Shown in pieces: positions 44,736 through 54,921 of a DNA stretch of 64,000 nucleotides (positions are counted from its first letter, which is position 1; each line of letters begins with the position of its first letter). This stretch comes from Fistulifera solaris (Eukaryota > Bacillariophyta > Bacillariophyceae > Naviculales > Stauroneidaceae), in NCBI GenBank assembly GCA_030295235.1, contig AP026124.1, positions 310,001-374,000 on the forward strand. The letters run 5' to 3'. Both the position numbers and the translations under genes were made by a program. The notes beneath the pieces were generated by a model. That model ran no database searches and was not told the origin of the DNA. It was given only the letters and a program-made list of their open reading frames with translations.

Positions 44736-46157
44736 ATGAGACTTACTCGAACACTACTCGACAGAGTGCGTAGTCTCAAGTCGCTCGCACTTTCGGTACA
44801 TTTCAAACAACCCGAATTGGGAATGAAAGAAAACGAAATCCTTTCGCGAGCGACAGCGTATTTAGTGGCAGTCGATCCGCCCTCCGACAAAGACGACGAC
44901 GAATCAGGTCCGTATTCACATCTGAAACGATCCGAAAAGCAACGGGAAGAACGGCTGTTTCAAAATTTACACAAATATTCACAACCTACGGGTCCCGGTC
45001 GACAAATTATGGACCTCGGATGGCTGGAATTTGTTCCGCGTGAAGTGCGTCCTCAAGTACACATTGTGGCTTCTAGTCACGTCTTGGCTCCTTATTTGTA
45101 AGTGACACTCGGAGGCATACAAGTATACCGCTTGTTCTTCTCCCATGTGGCTGGTGGTCTCACATTATGCGCGCACGCACAGATGGCAAGATTATTATCC
45201 ACAAGAATGGCTGAAACGAGTACGCGCCGAGCACTGTACCTACTCACTCGAAGTATTTGATCCCAACAAACCGCAAGAGGCTTTGGCGAAACTGGCCTTG
45301 AATCGTGACGTGTTTCACCATCCAGAAGGACGAGATATTGCCCTCATTCATTTGCAAGAAGAACATTCGTCACTCAAATTACTGCGGCGATTGGGCGTAG
45401 CAATGCATCGATTGCGTGATCCAGACAAATTGTATCAAAAGGGAGAGGACTTATTGTTTGATGGCTTTGTAGTGTCGGAACGAAATGTCGCGGATAGTGA
45501 ATCATTCAGTGCCGCCGCATCCAAGCAAAACAATACCAACGAAGATACCCGAGTCTTTTATCCGTACACCGAACAGGGCAAATTGGCATTTCATACCAAC
45601 GATCGCTTCTTTGCTACAACACCGGAGCCGCTTCCCGAAGGACTGTGCGGTGCGCCCGTTCTGGATCAAGATGGAGATTTGTGTGGGACTGTGGAAGGGA
45701 TTGTCCCCGTTACGCACAAAGACAAGCGCTTGGCCGGCAGTGCTGCTTTTCTACCTTCCTATATTGTACAATCATTCATTGATTTTGTGGAACGCGGACT
45801 TTTGCAACAGATCATGCCGAAAGATTTGTTTGACTTGGTGGTGACGGCTAAAAAGACCAATTCCATTGGAGGTGGATTCTTCAAAAAGACAAGGACGGAA
45901 AATATACTGGATTGACGGATGTGGAAGAAGCCTATGATTCCGCACTGGATACCTTGCAGAAACGATACACCCCCGAAGAATACAAGGCCATTTCGAAAAC
46001 GATCGAGGACGAACGCAAAGAAGTATTGGAAATCATGGATAAGGAAGGTGGAGAACTAGACGAAATTATTGCTCGCGTTCGAGCGAAGACGTTACAAATT
46101 AGAGAAATGGTGATGGATCAGTATCAAAAAGGAAAGATAAAGTTCCCCAGCAAGTAG
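44736..46157 (+). CDS. Trypsin-fold peptidase-like protein with Cys at the Ser position (one frame break)
   Basis: Two exons, 44736-45097 and 45183-46157, around an 85-nt intron (GTAAGT...CGCACAG). The N-terminal Arg/Leu-rich leader (MRLTRTLLDRVRSLKSLAL) suggests mitochondrial import. The body has trypsin-like triad positions: His in HIVASSHVLAP, Asp in EGRDIALIHLQ, and where the nucleophile GxSG is expected, PEGLCGAPVLDQDGDLCG: Cys instead of Ser. 3C-like viral proteases use Cys here; in a nuclear gene it may be a true Cys protease or an inactive relative. A C-terminal coiled-coil helical part follows (EAYDSALDTLQKRYTPEEYK, EVLEIMDKEGGEL). The frame breaks at the five-A run 45883-45887; one more A joins FFKK to DKDGKYTGLTDVEEA, total 445 residues. 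Confidence 0.75.
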
Positions 46158-46214
46158 AATTTAAAAACTATAGCTACACGTTTGCATCGCAGTTTGAACA
46201 AATCAGCATGGTTA

Positions 46215-47198
46215 CTACATGGCCTTTGTGACTTGCGCTTCCCACACTTGTGCGGCATCGGGAGCTATTTCTCCCAATAAATTCCACATCCGTGCTCGCT
46301 CATTCTCATCATAGGCCGACGACGAAGCCCGACGCGCTTGTTGATTCACAAAGTATTTTCCCGTCACATGCTCCACCTGCGGTGAACTACACAACCACGT
46401 TTCATCCAACGCATCTTCGACTTCAATACCGATTCGTCCCCAACCTGCCAACAACATTTTGGTATTGACAGTCCCCGGATCCAAGCAATTGCACGTGATT
46501 CGTTGGGATGGCAATCGTTTTGCGAATTCCATCGTCAACATGGCATCCAAGAGTTTCGATTCGCTATAAGCGGCGTGGGCACTGTACGAACGATTGCGAT
46601 AATGAATATCGTCCCAACTTCGTATTGCCGCACATTGTGACAACGAAGATGCGATGACAATACGACTGGCTGTTGTTTTGGAAGTCGATGATTCGTACAA
46701 AAGCCTCGGAAGAAGAAGAGAGGTAATGACAAAGGGAGCCATAACATTGACCGCAAACGTGAGTTCCAGACCATCTTCGGTCAGTACGTGTTTTTCTGCG
46801 AACACTCCCGCATTGTTCATAATGATGGATAAAGCAAGATTCTCTTTGTCGCACAATTGTTCGACCTGTTGCACTAATCGTCGACATCCTTGTACGGTCG
46901 ATAGATCCGCGGGTGGCAACGGTAAGACCTTATTTCCTTGAGAACCAAACGCTTGAACTGCTTTTACCGCTGCTTCAATGCGCTGTGAGTCTCTTCCATG
47001 AATCAAAACATCGTAGCCTTTCTTTGCCAAATGTTTTGCCGTGGTGATACCGATGCCATCGGTGGAGCCTGTCACCAAAACGGCACGGTTCACGACTCCT
47101 AATGCGAAAGCCGATTGCATTATTGCTACAATAACAGCTAGTAGAGCTAAACGAAATTGGAATATGAAAGGATATTTGATAGATATTGGTGAACTCAT
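46215..47198 (-). CDS. Short-chain dehydrogenase/reductase, retinol dehydrogenase/WWOX-like
   Basis: Single exon, 327 residues. An N-terminal hydrophobic segment (RLALLAVIVAIMQSAFALG) is a signal or membrane anchor; the SAF-ALG context may mean plastid import. Classical SDR marks: VLVTGSTDGIG (dinucleotide loop), NNAGVF, IVIASSLSQ (catalytic Ser), YSESK (catalytic Tyr and Lys) and CLDPGTVNTKML. The extended substrate-side region near residue 200 (RSWDDIHYRNRSY) resembles retinol dehydrogenase-like members, which reduce aldehydes or ketones of lipids or pigments, but the substrate is not known. Gene intact. Its 5' flank has a CTTTG microsatellite, then the LTR element. Confidence 0.8.
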   Translation of the reverse strand: MSSPISIKYPFIFQFRLALLAVIVAIMQSAFALGVVNRAVLVTGSTDGIGITTAKHLAKKGYDVLIHGRDSQRIEAAVKAVQAFGSQGNKVLPLPPADLSTVQGCRRLVQQVEQLCDKENLALSIIMNNAGVFAEKHVLTEDGLELTFAVNVMAPFVITSLLLPRLLYESSTSKTTASRIVIASSLSQCAAIRSWDDIHYRNRSYSAHAAYSESKLLDAMLTMEFAKRLPSQRITCNCLDPGTVNTKMLLAGWGRIGIEVEDALDETWLCSSPQVEHVTGKYFVNQQARRASSSAYDENERARMWNLLGEIAPDAAQVWEAQVTKAM

Positions 47199-47212
47199 CT
47201 TTCATTTCATTT

Positions 47213-47237
47213 CCTTTGCTTTGCTTTGCTTTGCTTT
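47213..47237. repeat. (CTTTG)n microsatellite
   Basis: About four to five copies of a CTTTG unit just upstream of the short-chain dehydrogenase start. Confidence 0.8.
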
Positions 47238-47279
47238 CGCTGCCACGCTTGAATGAGGAATGTCGAACATTTCGAAACA

Positions 47280-47445
47280 TGTGAGAATATCAGCCCACTC
47301 GGAATCATACAGTCTCACAGACAGACTAACCGGTCCACAGACAGACCAACTCGCACAACGTGCTTATATATTACAAGCTCTACTACCCCCCTCACGGGGA
47401 GATCTTTTAGCAGATTATAGGGTCCGAGACCTAGGAATCTCACTG
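47280..47445 (+). repeat. 5' LTR
   Basis: 166 bases, beginning TGTGAGA and ending TCTCACTG. Contains cagacagactaaccggtcc and a TATATAT-like stretch (gcttatatattac) which could serve as the promoter core. Confidence 0.8.
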
Positions 47446-47745
47446 GTAGCACTGCGTGGTTGTAGTTTCGGGGTTCGATTCTCGATTCGAACATCCTTGT
47501 TTCCTCAGCGCAGAACAGGTCTTCGGTCCCTCCTCTACTCGTAGAAGTCAGTTTCTCTACGGGGGAAGATCAGACAGGGAGGTAGTCTTAATGCGTCCAC
47601 AGTTCCGATCCCTTCTCCGATAGGGCTAACGTCATGTACGTCCGAAGCACTCCGTTCTACACGGTCACTCGCTACGAGCCAAGCGCCATGAGTGTCAGTC
47701 ATACCAGTATGAACCGTACGAAGAATTGCTCCGTCCGCCGGGGAG

Positions 47746-47909
47746 TGTGAGAATATCAGCCCACTCGGAATCATACAGTCTCACAGACAGACTAACCGGT
47801 CCACAGACAGACCAACTAGCACAACGTGCTTATATATTACAAGCGCTACTACCCCCTCACGGGGAGATCTTTTAGCAGATTATAGGGCCGAGACCCAGGA
47901 ATCTCACTG
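47746..47909 (+). repeat. 3' LTR
   Basis: 164 bases, differing from the 5' copy by a handful of changes (for example ctcgcac to ctagcac, agctctac to agcgctac, one fewer C in the C-run, ggtccgag to ggccgag). Confidence 0.8.
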
Positions 47910-48284
47910 AAACTACAATAGAGCAAACAAGCGAACACGCACCGTGATTGGCGCAAAGGAAAAAGATTCACCGAAAGATCCGTCTGTGCACCCACCCGTT
48001 CGGCACCAAATAATGATGCCGACAAAACGTTTCGTACAAGGTTGTACCAGGTACCGGTACCTTTTATTATAACTAGGTACCAGGAATTCGTTTTTGCCCA
48101 TCATAAACCATTTCGGACTGACAGACTCATACTCTTCTTGAGTTTCTACCAATCTTGCTGGTGGCCCATCAATATAATGGGTTGAGATTTTCCCACTAAA
48201 GAACGATCATTCAAAACCGTAAGGAGTAAGGAGTGCGAAGTGAAAGCTTTCACACTGACATTATTTCTTTCAGCTTTGACAATC

Positions 48285-48876
48285 ATGACTTGTCTTGTTC
48301 GTTTCGCCTTGCTTTCCACATTTCTGACGGTAAACGCGTTTGTCGTTCCAAAAGTTCATGTTCGTCACCAACAATAGCAGCGAAGTCCTCCGGTGGTGCA
48401 GTCGGCCTTTGATGGAATTAAGGAACCTGTTCAAAATTACGTCAATACTTTGTATTTGGACGCCCATGTTTCAAAAGGCTAAAGATGCCGGATTCGTACC
48501 CGATTTCTTGTTGCATTGGGGTCATGGTGCCGCCATGGGTACAGTCTTATTGACCATGGGTATAATTGGTGAGTTTCGCGTAGCAAGCGTGTCAGTTTTC
48601 TTCTTTATTCTGTATCATTCACTCATACCATACGTTTTCATCATTGCACGATCAGGGGCTTGGATGGGATGGCAAATTCGATTGGACAATGGCGATCAAG
48701 TCAATGCGCTTACGTTAGGTGAAACCATTCGTAAGTAGCATCCGAAAATCATTGATGGAGCCTTCTTTTTCTTTCTCTTGGGAGGGCGAGGAGGATTAGT
48801 GTTGCTGGATACCCAAGAACAGGTGGCTCTCGTGGCCCATGCAGTCACCGGAATTCAACTGGGCTTGTCGTTTTGA
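48285..48876 (+). pseudogene. Decayed DUF4079-type plastid membrane protein gene, tandem copy
   Basis: Reading from ATG at 48285 gives a plastid leader (MTCLVRFALLSTFLTVNAF-VVP) aligned with the intact downstream gene, then an in-frame TAG near 48375, a frame change near 48478, the conserved membrane segment LLHWGHGAAMGTVLLTMGIIG, a GTGAGT...AG intron at the same place, GAWMGWQIRLDNGD, and another stop after GETIRK. The distal half is shortened. The layout matches the gene at 49199 position by position, so this is a duplicate that has lost its function rather than a new gene. Confidence 0.85.
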
Positions 48877-49198
48877 GTGAGGTTATAATGAAAATTTATT
48901 TGACAAAAAACAAAACCTAACAAATACGCTGTACACGATGTATGAACCCCAAGATTCCGAACGCAGTATTGCTACAAGAAGAGTTCCTCGCTTCATCAAC
49001 AAAACCTTCTATTTTCAAAATTACTGTCGGCGCAGTACATGAAAACGTCTTTCGGCATAAGGTACATATCACGTTCTTCTCCTGGAGGTTCCCAAACTCT
49101 ATGAACATCTCCACCCTTCGTTTTCACATGTCATGCGTCAAAGCCCGTTCTCATAATATCGACTATTGATTGCTCACCAGAAGACTACATCTGCTATC
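48877..49198. promoter_or_regulatory. Spacer upstream of the intact DUF4079-type gene
   Basis: About 320 bases between the decayed and intact copies; presumably holds the promoter of the intact copy. Nothing else is recognised. Confidence 0.4.
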
Positions 49199-49895
49199 AT
49201 GACACGCCTTATCGTTTCTATCGTCTCCCTCATGCTCACTCGAGCCCACGCCTTTGTGGTCCCCGCAACCCTGACGAATCATCAAAAACAGCGATCTCCC
49301 ATCGTTTGGCAGTCGGCGTTTGATGATATCCGAGAGACTGTACAAGATCAGGTCAGCAATGGAGCACCCTTGGTCGAACAAGCCAAACAGGTTGGATATA
49401 ACCTTCCCGGTTTGCATTGGGGACACGGGACCGTTATGGCAATTGTCTTTGTGACAATGGGGCTAACAGGTAAGTGCCGCAACATCTTCCGGAGAAGAGT
49501 TACTTTATTGTGTCCTCATGTATATGACATTTTTCGGATCAGGTGCTTGGTTGGGATGGCAGATTCGCCTCGGTAATGGAGAAAGGCTCACTTCGTCGGG
49601 AGAAACGATTCGTGAACGGCACCCCAAAGTCATGAGCGGAGTCTTGATGCTGTTTATCGTCGGCGCATTGTTAGGAATGGCTGCACTGAATGCCCAAGGA
49701 CAGCCTATTTTGGAATCTCCTCATGCCAGGACGGCAGGAGTGGTCCTGGGTTTGTTGGCGATCCAAGCAACGCTTCCTAACTATTTTGCGTCGAGCCGAT
49801 TCGCTCGCACTACCCACGCCTACTTGGGTTCTGCCACGGTGGTGACGATCCTCGTGCATATTATCAACGGTATCCGGTTGGGAAATTCATTCTAA
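49199..49895 (+). CDS. Plastid-targeted DUF4079-type multi-pass membrane protein
   Basis: Two exons, 49199-49469 and 49543-49895, around a 73-nt intron (GTAAGT...ATCAG); 207 residues. The leader MTRLIVSIVSLMLTRAHAF-VVPATL is a textbook ASAFAP-type plastid pre-sequence. The mature part has about four membrane helices: LHWGHGTVMAIVFVTMGLTG, VLMLFIVGALLGMAAL, GVVLGLLAIQATL and YLGSATVVTILVHIING. Conserved His in LHWGHG, HPKVM and TTHAYLG, spaced across helices, look like haem ligands as in cytochrome b561-like proteins; cyanobacterial DUF4079 homologues share this pattern. A thylakoid redox role is inferred, not shown. The upstream decayed copy shows the gene was duplicated in tandem. Confidence 0.75.
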
Positions 49896-50337
49896 AGGGA
49901 TATTTCATTGTAGCTTAACGAGGATGAATGGTTTTAATTCTATTGATGTTTTGTGTTCCTTCGAAGGAATGCGACGTGCGAATATATAGTCGTACGCCTT
50001 GCCCCTTATTTTCACTGTATAGTGTATAGTCCCAAGTGTCACGAGTCACGAGCAGCCAATCTAATATTATGATGATTCGTAGTTAGTATTTTAATACCGA
50101 TACGAAGCAATCGTGCACCAACGGACTACGCTCCGCGGTGCAGACCGTTGAGCGACCTTTAACAGGAAGCTTTAGCAGAAGTCGGTCTACAATCACACTT
50201 AATGTAGTCTGGGATGGCTCCTGTGATCTCCCCGGAGTCTCACAGTCATTGCACACACTGCCGTTGTTTGCTGCGTGATGGAGACGAGGAGTTACTTCTT
50301 GTGAGTGTAATTATTACAAAATATAAGCTCTTTCACC
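49896..50337. other. Intergenic spacer
   Basis: About 440 bases. A short ORF-free stretch with an 11-bp string gtgcaccaacg and its near partner ccgcggtgcagaccgttg, otherwise unremarkable. It must contain the TM9SF promoter. Confidence 0.35.
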
Positions 50338-52440
50338 ATGGTGGCCTCGAAGTTTTTTTTCTTTTTCGCTCTTTTTAAACACTGTAGCAGCGCTGCTTCC
50401 CAAGAAGGTGAAACGCGTACCTGCGGGGAGGAAATATAAGAAGCACGACGATGTTCACATTGTTGTGAACAAAGTAGGGTGAGTTATACTTTCGGTATTT
50501 GCTCAAACGATCGTTTAATGAAAACTCAAACCATTGATCATTCAATCATAAGTCCCTTCAACAATCCGATTGAAACATACCGGTATTACTCTCTTCCATT
50601 TTGCCAAAGTCATTCCACAGAAGATGAAGAAGAGGAAGAAGCGGATGCCGAAAACGTGAGCATTGATCGCGTTACTTCGCGACGCGAGGCTGCCATTCGT
50701 CACCGTCAGCGACTCGGAGAATCTATGGTAGGCGATCGACGGGAATCGTCGCCGTACGAAATTAGTTTTCTGGATGATGTGGAATGGCGTTTGCTGTGTA
50801 AGGTGACGCTAGATCAAAACGATTTGAAAAAGTTCAAGGAGGCGATTCATAATAACTATTTCTTTGAAATGTTCGTGGAGGATCTTGCTATGTGGGGCTA
50901 TGTTGGAGATGTTGCTGATGAAGATATTCTATTGGACGACAGTCGAACTGTTCTTTTCCCGCACTTGCATTTTAAATTGGGATACAACGAAAACCAAATT
51001 GTTTCAGCAAAGGTTACAACTGATGTACGTCTGGTGTGAGAATTTTCAACTGGGAGATGGCTCTTTGGTTACTAACTTTGTTCGCCTCCATGCAGTTGGA
51101 ACGAAAAGTTGACATTACACGAATTGATATTCCGAAAACTATCAAGTTCTCCTATTCCGTTGAATGGGTCCCCGAGCGCTTGGAATGGAAGGATCGAATG
51201 TCTCGTTATTCAGAACATCAAAGCTTTGTTCCGCAGTCCTTTGAAATCCATTGGTTGTCCATCATCAACTCTTGCGTATTGGTACTGCTGTTGACAGCAT
51301 TCCTATTGATCATCTTGTTGCGAGTTTTAAAGAATGATTTTGCACGTTACATGGATCTAGACGATGAGTCTTTGGAAGAGGAAGAGGTAAGTTTGTCGAG
51401 TTCTGAAAGCATACTTAGATATCGCCTCGACACTATGATGTGCCAACACTGCCATTCGATCTCTTTCTGTGCAGTCGGGATGGAAATTGATTCATGGCGA
51501 TGTATTTCGCTTTCCCGAAAATTCCGATTTGTTTTGTGCTGCAGTTGGAACAGGAAATCAACTTCTGGTCATGACCTTGTTCCACATTTCTTTGGCACTC
51601 CTCCATGTTATCTCGACCACACGCCGCGGATCGATTATGGCGGGGGTTGTAGTGCTTTATGCGCTTACATCCATTGTCGGTGGATACACTGCCATGAGAC
51701 TCTACAAGCAGATGAACGGCAAAAACTGGGTCCGTCTCGCTATCACTACTGCACTACTATTCCCAGGACCGGTGGCCACTGTCTTTATGGTTTTGAATAC
51801 GCTTGCGTTGATGCACGGATCTACCAGTGCCCTTCCGTTCACAGCTTTATTGACGGTCACTTGTTTGTATTGCTTTGTTTCATTCCCATTGACGGTTGTA
51901 GGTACAGTCCTTGCCAAAAACTACGCCAGTGGCGATTTCAATGCCCCAACGCGAACGAAAAAGATTGCGCGAGAGATTCCGACCGAAATTCCCTGGTATC
52001 GCGGGCGAGCATTTTCTGTGGCTGTTGCCGGCTTCCTTCCGTTTTCGGCAATCTACATTGAATTGCATCACATTTTCGCTTCCATGTGGGGACACCAGAT
52101 TTACACTCTTTTCGGTATACTGTTTCTGGCCTTTATTCTTTTGGTGATTGTGACATCATTCATTACTGTGGCTCTCCTTTACTTTCAATTGGCTAGAGAG
52201 GATCATCGCTGGTGGTGGGCAACATATGTCAATGGAGGAATGACAGGATTTTTCATCTTTGCCTATTCCTTCTATTATTACTTCAACAGAAGCGAAATGA
52301 GTGGCGCGTTACAAGCATCTTTCTTCTTTGGATACATGGCAGTCATTTCCTACGCCTTCTTCATTATGTTGGGAAGTGCGTCATTTCAATTCAGCTTGGC
52401 TTTCGTGCGATACATTTACTCTAGAATTAAGAGCGACTAA
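50338..52440 (+). CDS. TM9SF/EMP70 nonaspanin, endomembrane protein (one frame break)
   Basis: Four exons: 50338-50478, 50553-51024, 51096-51386 and 51475-52440, with introns of 74, 71 and 88 nt. The signal peptide reads MVASKFFSFSLFLNTVAALLP once one T is removed from the T8 run at 50353-50360; otherwise the frame is lost before exon 2. Then a luminal domain (VHIVVNKVG, PFNNPIETYRYYSLPFCQS), nine membrane helices (for example SIINSCVLVLLLTAFLLIILL, ALTSIVGGYTAM, FGILFLAFILLVIVTSFITV) and a C-terminal KSD, the KXD/E type of COPI-binding Golgi signal. The exon lengths, one T removed, total 623 codons. TM9SF proteins act in Golgi/endosome sorting of membrane proteins with glycine-rich helices. 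Identification firm. Confidence 0.88.
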
Positions 52441-52502
52441 TTTTCATTGACTGTAATCGAAGCGATCGATCGTTTCATGACCTTTTAAATCTAAGTGACC
52501 AT

Positions 52503-53939
52503 TTAGCTGACACGGCGTTTCAACCTCTTGCGCAAAGTCTTTAACCGAACAGGCAGACGCAGTAAGGCTCGTATGGGTTGCTTAAGTTCAGAAACGCGCT
52601 CCCACTCGTCCCACCATGGACCGCCGCCAATTTCCGCCCCTCCTTGGGTACTTTGTGCTCTGTCAATTAGAGGCGGTCCTTTTTTTCGTAGAAACGACTT
52701 GGTTGCAGGATCCCACTCAAGCTCCCAGAGTGAAAGAGTAGTTTTCGCTTCGAACGTGTCTTTGCAAAAGCGAACCATGCCTTCATCGGGTGTTGGTGCT
52801 CGGAAAACGAGGCCTTTTGTCTCGTCGGGATCGCATTCGTAAACAATTCTCGCTTCAAATGGACGATCGCCTACTGTACAATTACCTTCTAGCTCCCAAT
52901 ATCCCCAGGTCGAAACTTTCCAGCGCATGGTGCCTGTCCATGGAACAGCTTCATACAGTTTACCGTTGTAGTGAATCGACACCATTCCCAACGATTCTTT
53001 CCGACCAAATGGAATACTGCGAATCCCTCCTCCCGCTGTAACCGACAGCTGCTGGTATCCATCAAACGAGTTGCACTGCGTCCAATACCATTTCGTAGGT
53101 AGGGCAGCTCCCCAGTTCTTTTCTGCATAAAATGGAGCGTCCACAAAGTGGTACGTCTGGTTGTTCCATGTGATTTGGCCGGAAGCACGAGCGTCTGCCA
53201 TGGTAACTTGCCAGTGCGGTTCAAACACTTCAAAGGAAGCAAGCCAACCGGCTGTACTTTTTTGGGCACCATTTACGTCGCCCCATCCGCAGAGTGGCAC
53301 AACCCGAAAGTCAAAATCACAGGTGCCTACTTCGTCAGTCTCGTCGAAGAGACCTCCCACGGTCCCGTCTCTTCCTCGGACACGCCCTAAAAAGTGAGTC
53401 GGCAATATTTGAAAGCCGCTTTGTACGGTTTTCCGCCAGACTTCCGGTGAAAGATTTGTTTGCATTTTCATGACGTGCTTATCGTAACCAGGTTTGTATT
53501 CGAAATTGCAACCAAGACCTTGTTGACGGTCCCAGGCCCAAAAAAGCGAGTCATCTCGGTTGGCTTGCACAATGTATCCATCCCGTGGACCAACCACTTG
53601 AATACATGCTAATCTCAAATCAGAAGACGGTCGATGTCCAGGATCTTCAATGGAAATTATAATGGCAAAACTTACGTCCTCCAACGTCAACCGATAATAC
53701 CAACCTTCCGTAAAACGCGCATTTCCACGGTGCTTGGAAAAGAAACGCCAGAATGGCTGACGGTACGCCGAATGAGAAGGAAGAAAGTGGCGACCCGAGT
53801 GGGGTGTTTGGAGTGGAAATGCTTTGGGTTCCACGGGTTCTACCGATAAGTTTGGTAACGTTTTGTGGCGTCGTGAAAATGACCATGCTGCGACATTTTG
53901 AAGCAAGAACAAGACACAAAGAGAAAGTAAGCGCCTCAT
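52503..53939 (-). CDS. VTE1: Tocopherol cyclase, plastid
   Basis: Single exon, 478 residues. The leader MRRLLSLCVLFLLQNVAAW-SFS is a plastid-type signal/transit sequence. The body follows plant VTE1: FSKHRGNARFTEGWYYRLTL, DRQQGLGCNFEYKPGYDKHV, ITWNNQTYHFVDAPFYAEKNWG, FPTKWYWTQ-like segment LPTKWYWTQCNSF, and WKVSTWGYWELEG. VTE1 closes the chroman ring of phytylquinols to make tocopherols (vitamin E) in plastids. No frame break and no intron. The gene is preceded by a 980-bp intergenic stretch, and the next gene, TM9SF, converges on it with about 60 bases between stops. Confidence 0.9.
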   Translation of the reverse strand: MRRLLSLCVLFLLQNVAAWSFSRRHKTLPNLSVEPVEPKAFPLQTPHSGRHFLPSHSAYRQPFWRFFSKHRGNARFTEGWYYRLTLEDVSFAIIISIEDPGHRPSSDLRLACIQVVGPRDGYIVQANRDDSLFWAWDRQQGLGCNFEYKPGYDKHVMKMQTNLSPEVWRKTVQSGFQILPTHFLGRVRGRDGTVGGLFDETDEVGTCDFDFRVVPLCGWGDVNGAQKSTAGWLASFEVFEPHWQVTMADARASGQITWNNQTYHFVDAPFYAEKNWGAALPTKWYWTQCNSFDGYQQLSVTAGGGIRSIPFGRKESLGMVSIHYNGKLYEAVPWTGTMRWKVSTWGYWELEGNCTVGDRPFEARIVYECDPDETKGLVFRAPTPDEGMVRFCKDTFEAKTTLSLWELEWDPATKSFLRKKGPPLIDRAQSTQGGAEIGGGPWWDEWERVSELKQPIRALLRLPVRLKTLRKRLKRRVS

Positions 53940-54921
53940 TTTTCGTGTTTATTGTGGTTTATCATCTAAAAAGCAATCATTTTGCAGTCTTTGGCTAATA
54001 ACTGTTGTCGATCAGCATCTCTTTTCCATGGACCAGCTTAACAATGGGAAAATGTCGACAATAAAAGCGGGACTGCATTTAGGTGAGTCACTAGAAAAGG
54101 TCGTCTACTACTACTTATTTACAGGATGGTGAATAGTCCATTTTTGTTACGATCAGCAACTCCGCTTGATCATAATGAAACGTATTCAGCTACTGTCATC
54201 CAAGGGTTGATACTTGTTGCGATGGTATTTTGATGGATTTTTGCATTGTTCATCTGAAAAACACATTTTTGCGTTAGAAATAGTTTGGTACTCGTGACTT
54301 AGAATGAGTCTTTAAGAAAAACGAACTACACTGTGGCCTATAGTAAAATTGGGGGTGTAATATCTGGGGGGAATAATCCAATTGAAAATGCGTTTAGCTG
54401 ATGGAATCTTTAGTCTAACATAGAAAATTCGTATTCCAATCAGAATCATATCCGTTTTGGCGGAAAGCAAGTTAAGTATATAGATTCATATTCGGCCTTC
54501 CATCTTACATGTCATACGCTTGATGACTTGACAGTTTTATTTTATTTTTTTGATGAGCAATGATGCACCAGGCAGCGAAAGAATCACCGGTTAGCGGCAA
54601 CAAAAAACAATTTGTTTATAGTGAAAGGGAAACGAAGTTGCAGAATGTACGTGACTGAAATCCAGCCGGGGTCACCGCGATCGAAACCTCTTGATGAACA
54701 CGTCAAGTCTCGTGACTCATTGTAAAAATGTTCACGAAACAACTGCGTTCACGAAATTACTACCCAAGCAATGGGGAGTACCATGGAGAAGTGCATCGCA
54801 AATGTAGCTATAAGCTTTCACACACTTGTGGCTGATGACGACGACGAAAGCAACGGAACTGAGACCCAAAAAGTGCATGCCTTATTAACGACATAAGCGA
54901 TGCGGTTATTGCTTATTGCGA
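53940..54921. other. Intergenic spacer
   Basis: About 980 bases, AT-rich. It contains no ORF of note. The T-rich stretches (ttttattttatttttttgatgagc near 54535) and the GGGGTCACC word near 54669 are unremarkable. Presumably the VTE1 promoter lies at the left end. Confidence 0.4.

Larger units (their letters stand above)
47280..47909 (+). mobile_element. Non-autonomous LTR retroelement (TRIM type), about 630 bp
   Basis: Two direct repeats (47280-47445 and 47746-47909), about 97 percent alike by eye, begin TGTGAGAATATC and end AATCTCACT. The 5' repeat is followed at once by TGGTAGCACTG (from 47444), placed where a primer-binding site belongs; its first seven bases match the complement of a tRNA 3' end ...GCUACCA, as in initiator tRNA-Met-primed elements. 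A GGGGAG purine run precedes the 3' repeat. The 300-bp interior has no ORF with reverse transcriptase, gag or integrase features, so the element must be mobilised by another one. It also contains a hairpin (ccctcc...ggagg). A 5-bp motif gaaac lies beside both ends and may be a target duplication. Nearly identical LTRs imply recent insertion. Orientation is set by the primer site. Confidence 0.8.

Noticed and set aside
47444-47515. A complete tRNA gene
   Set aside because: A B-box-like GGTTCGATTC is present, but no consistent acceptor, D or anticodon arm can be folded around it.
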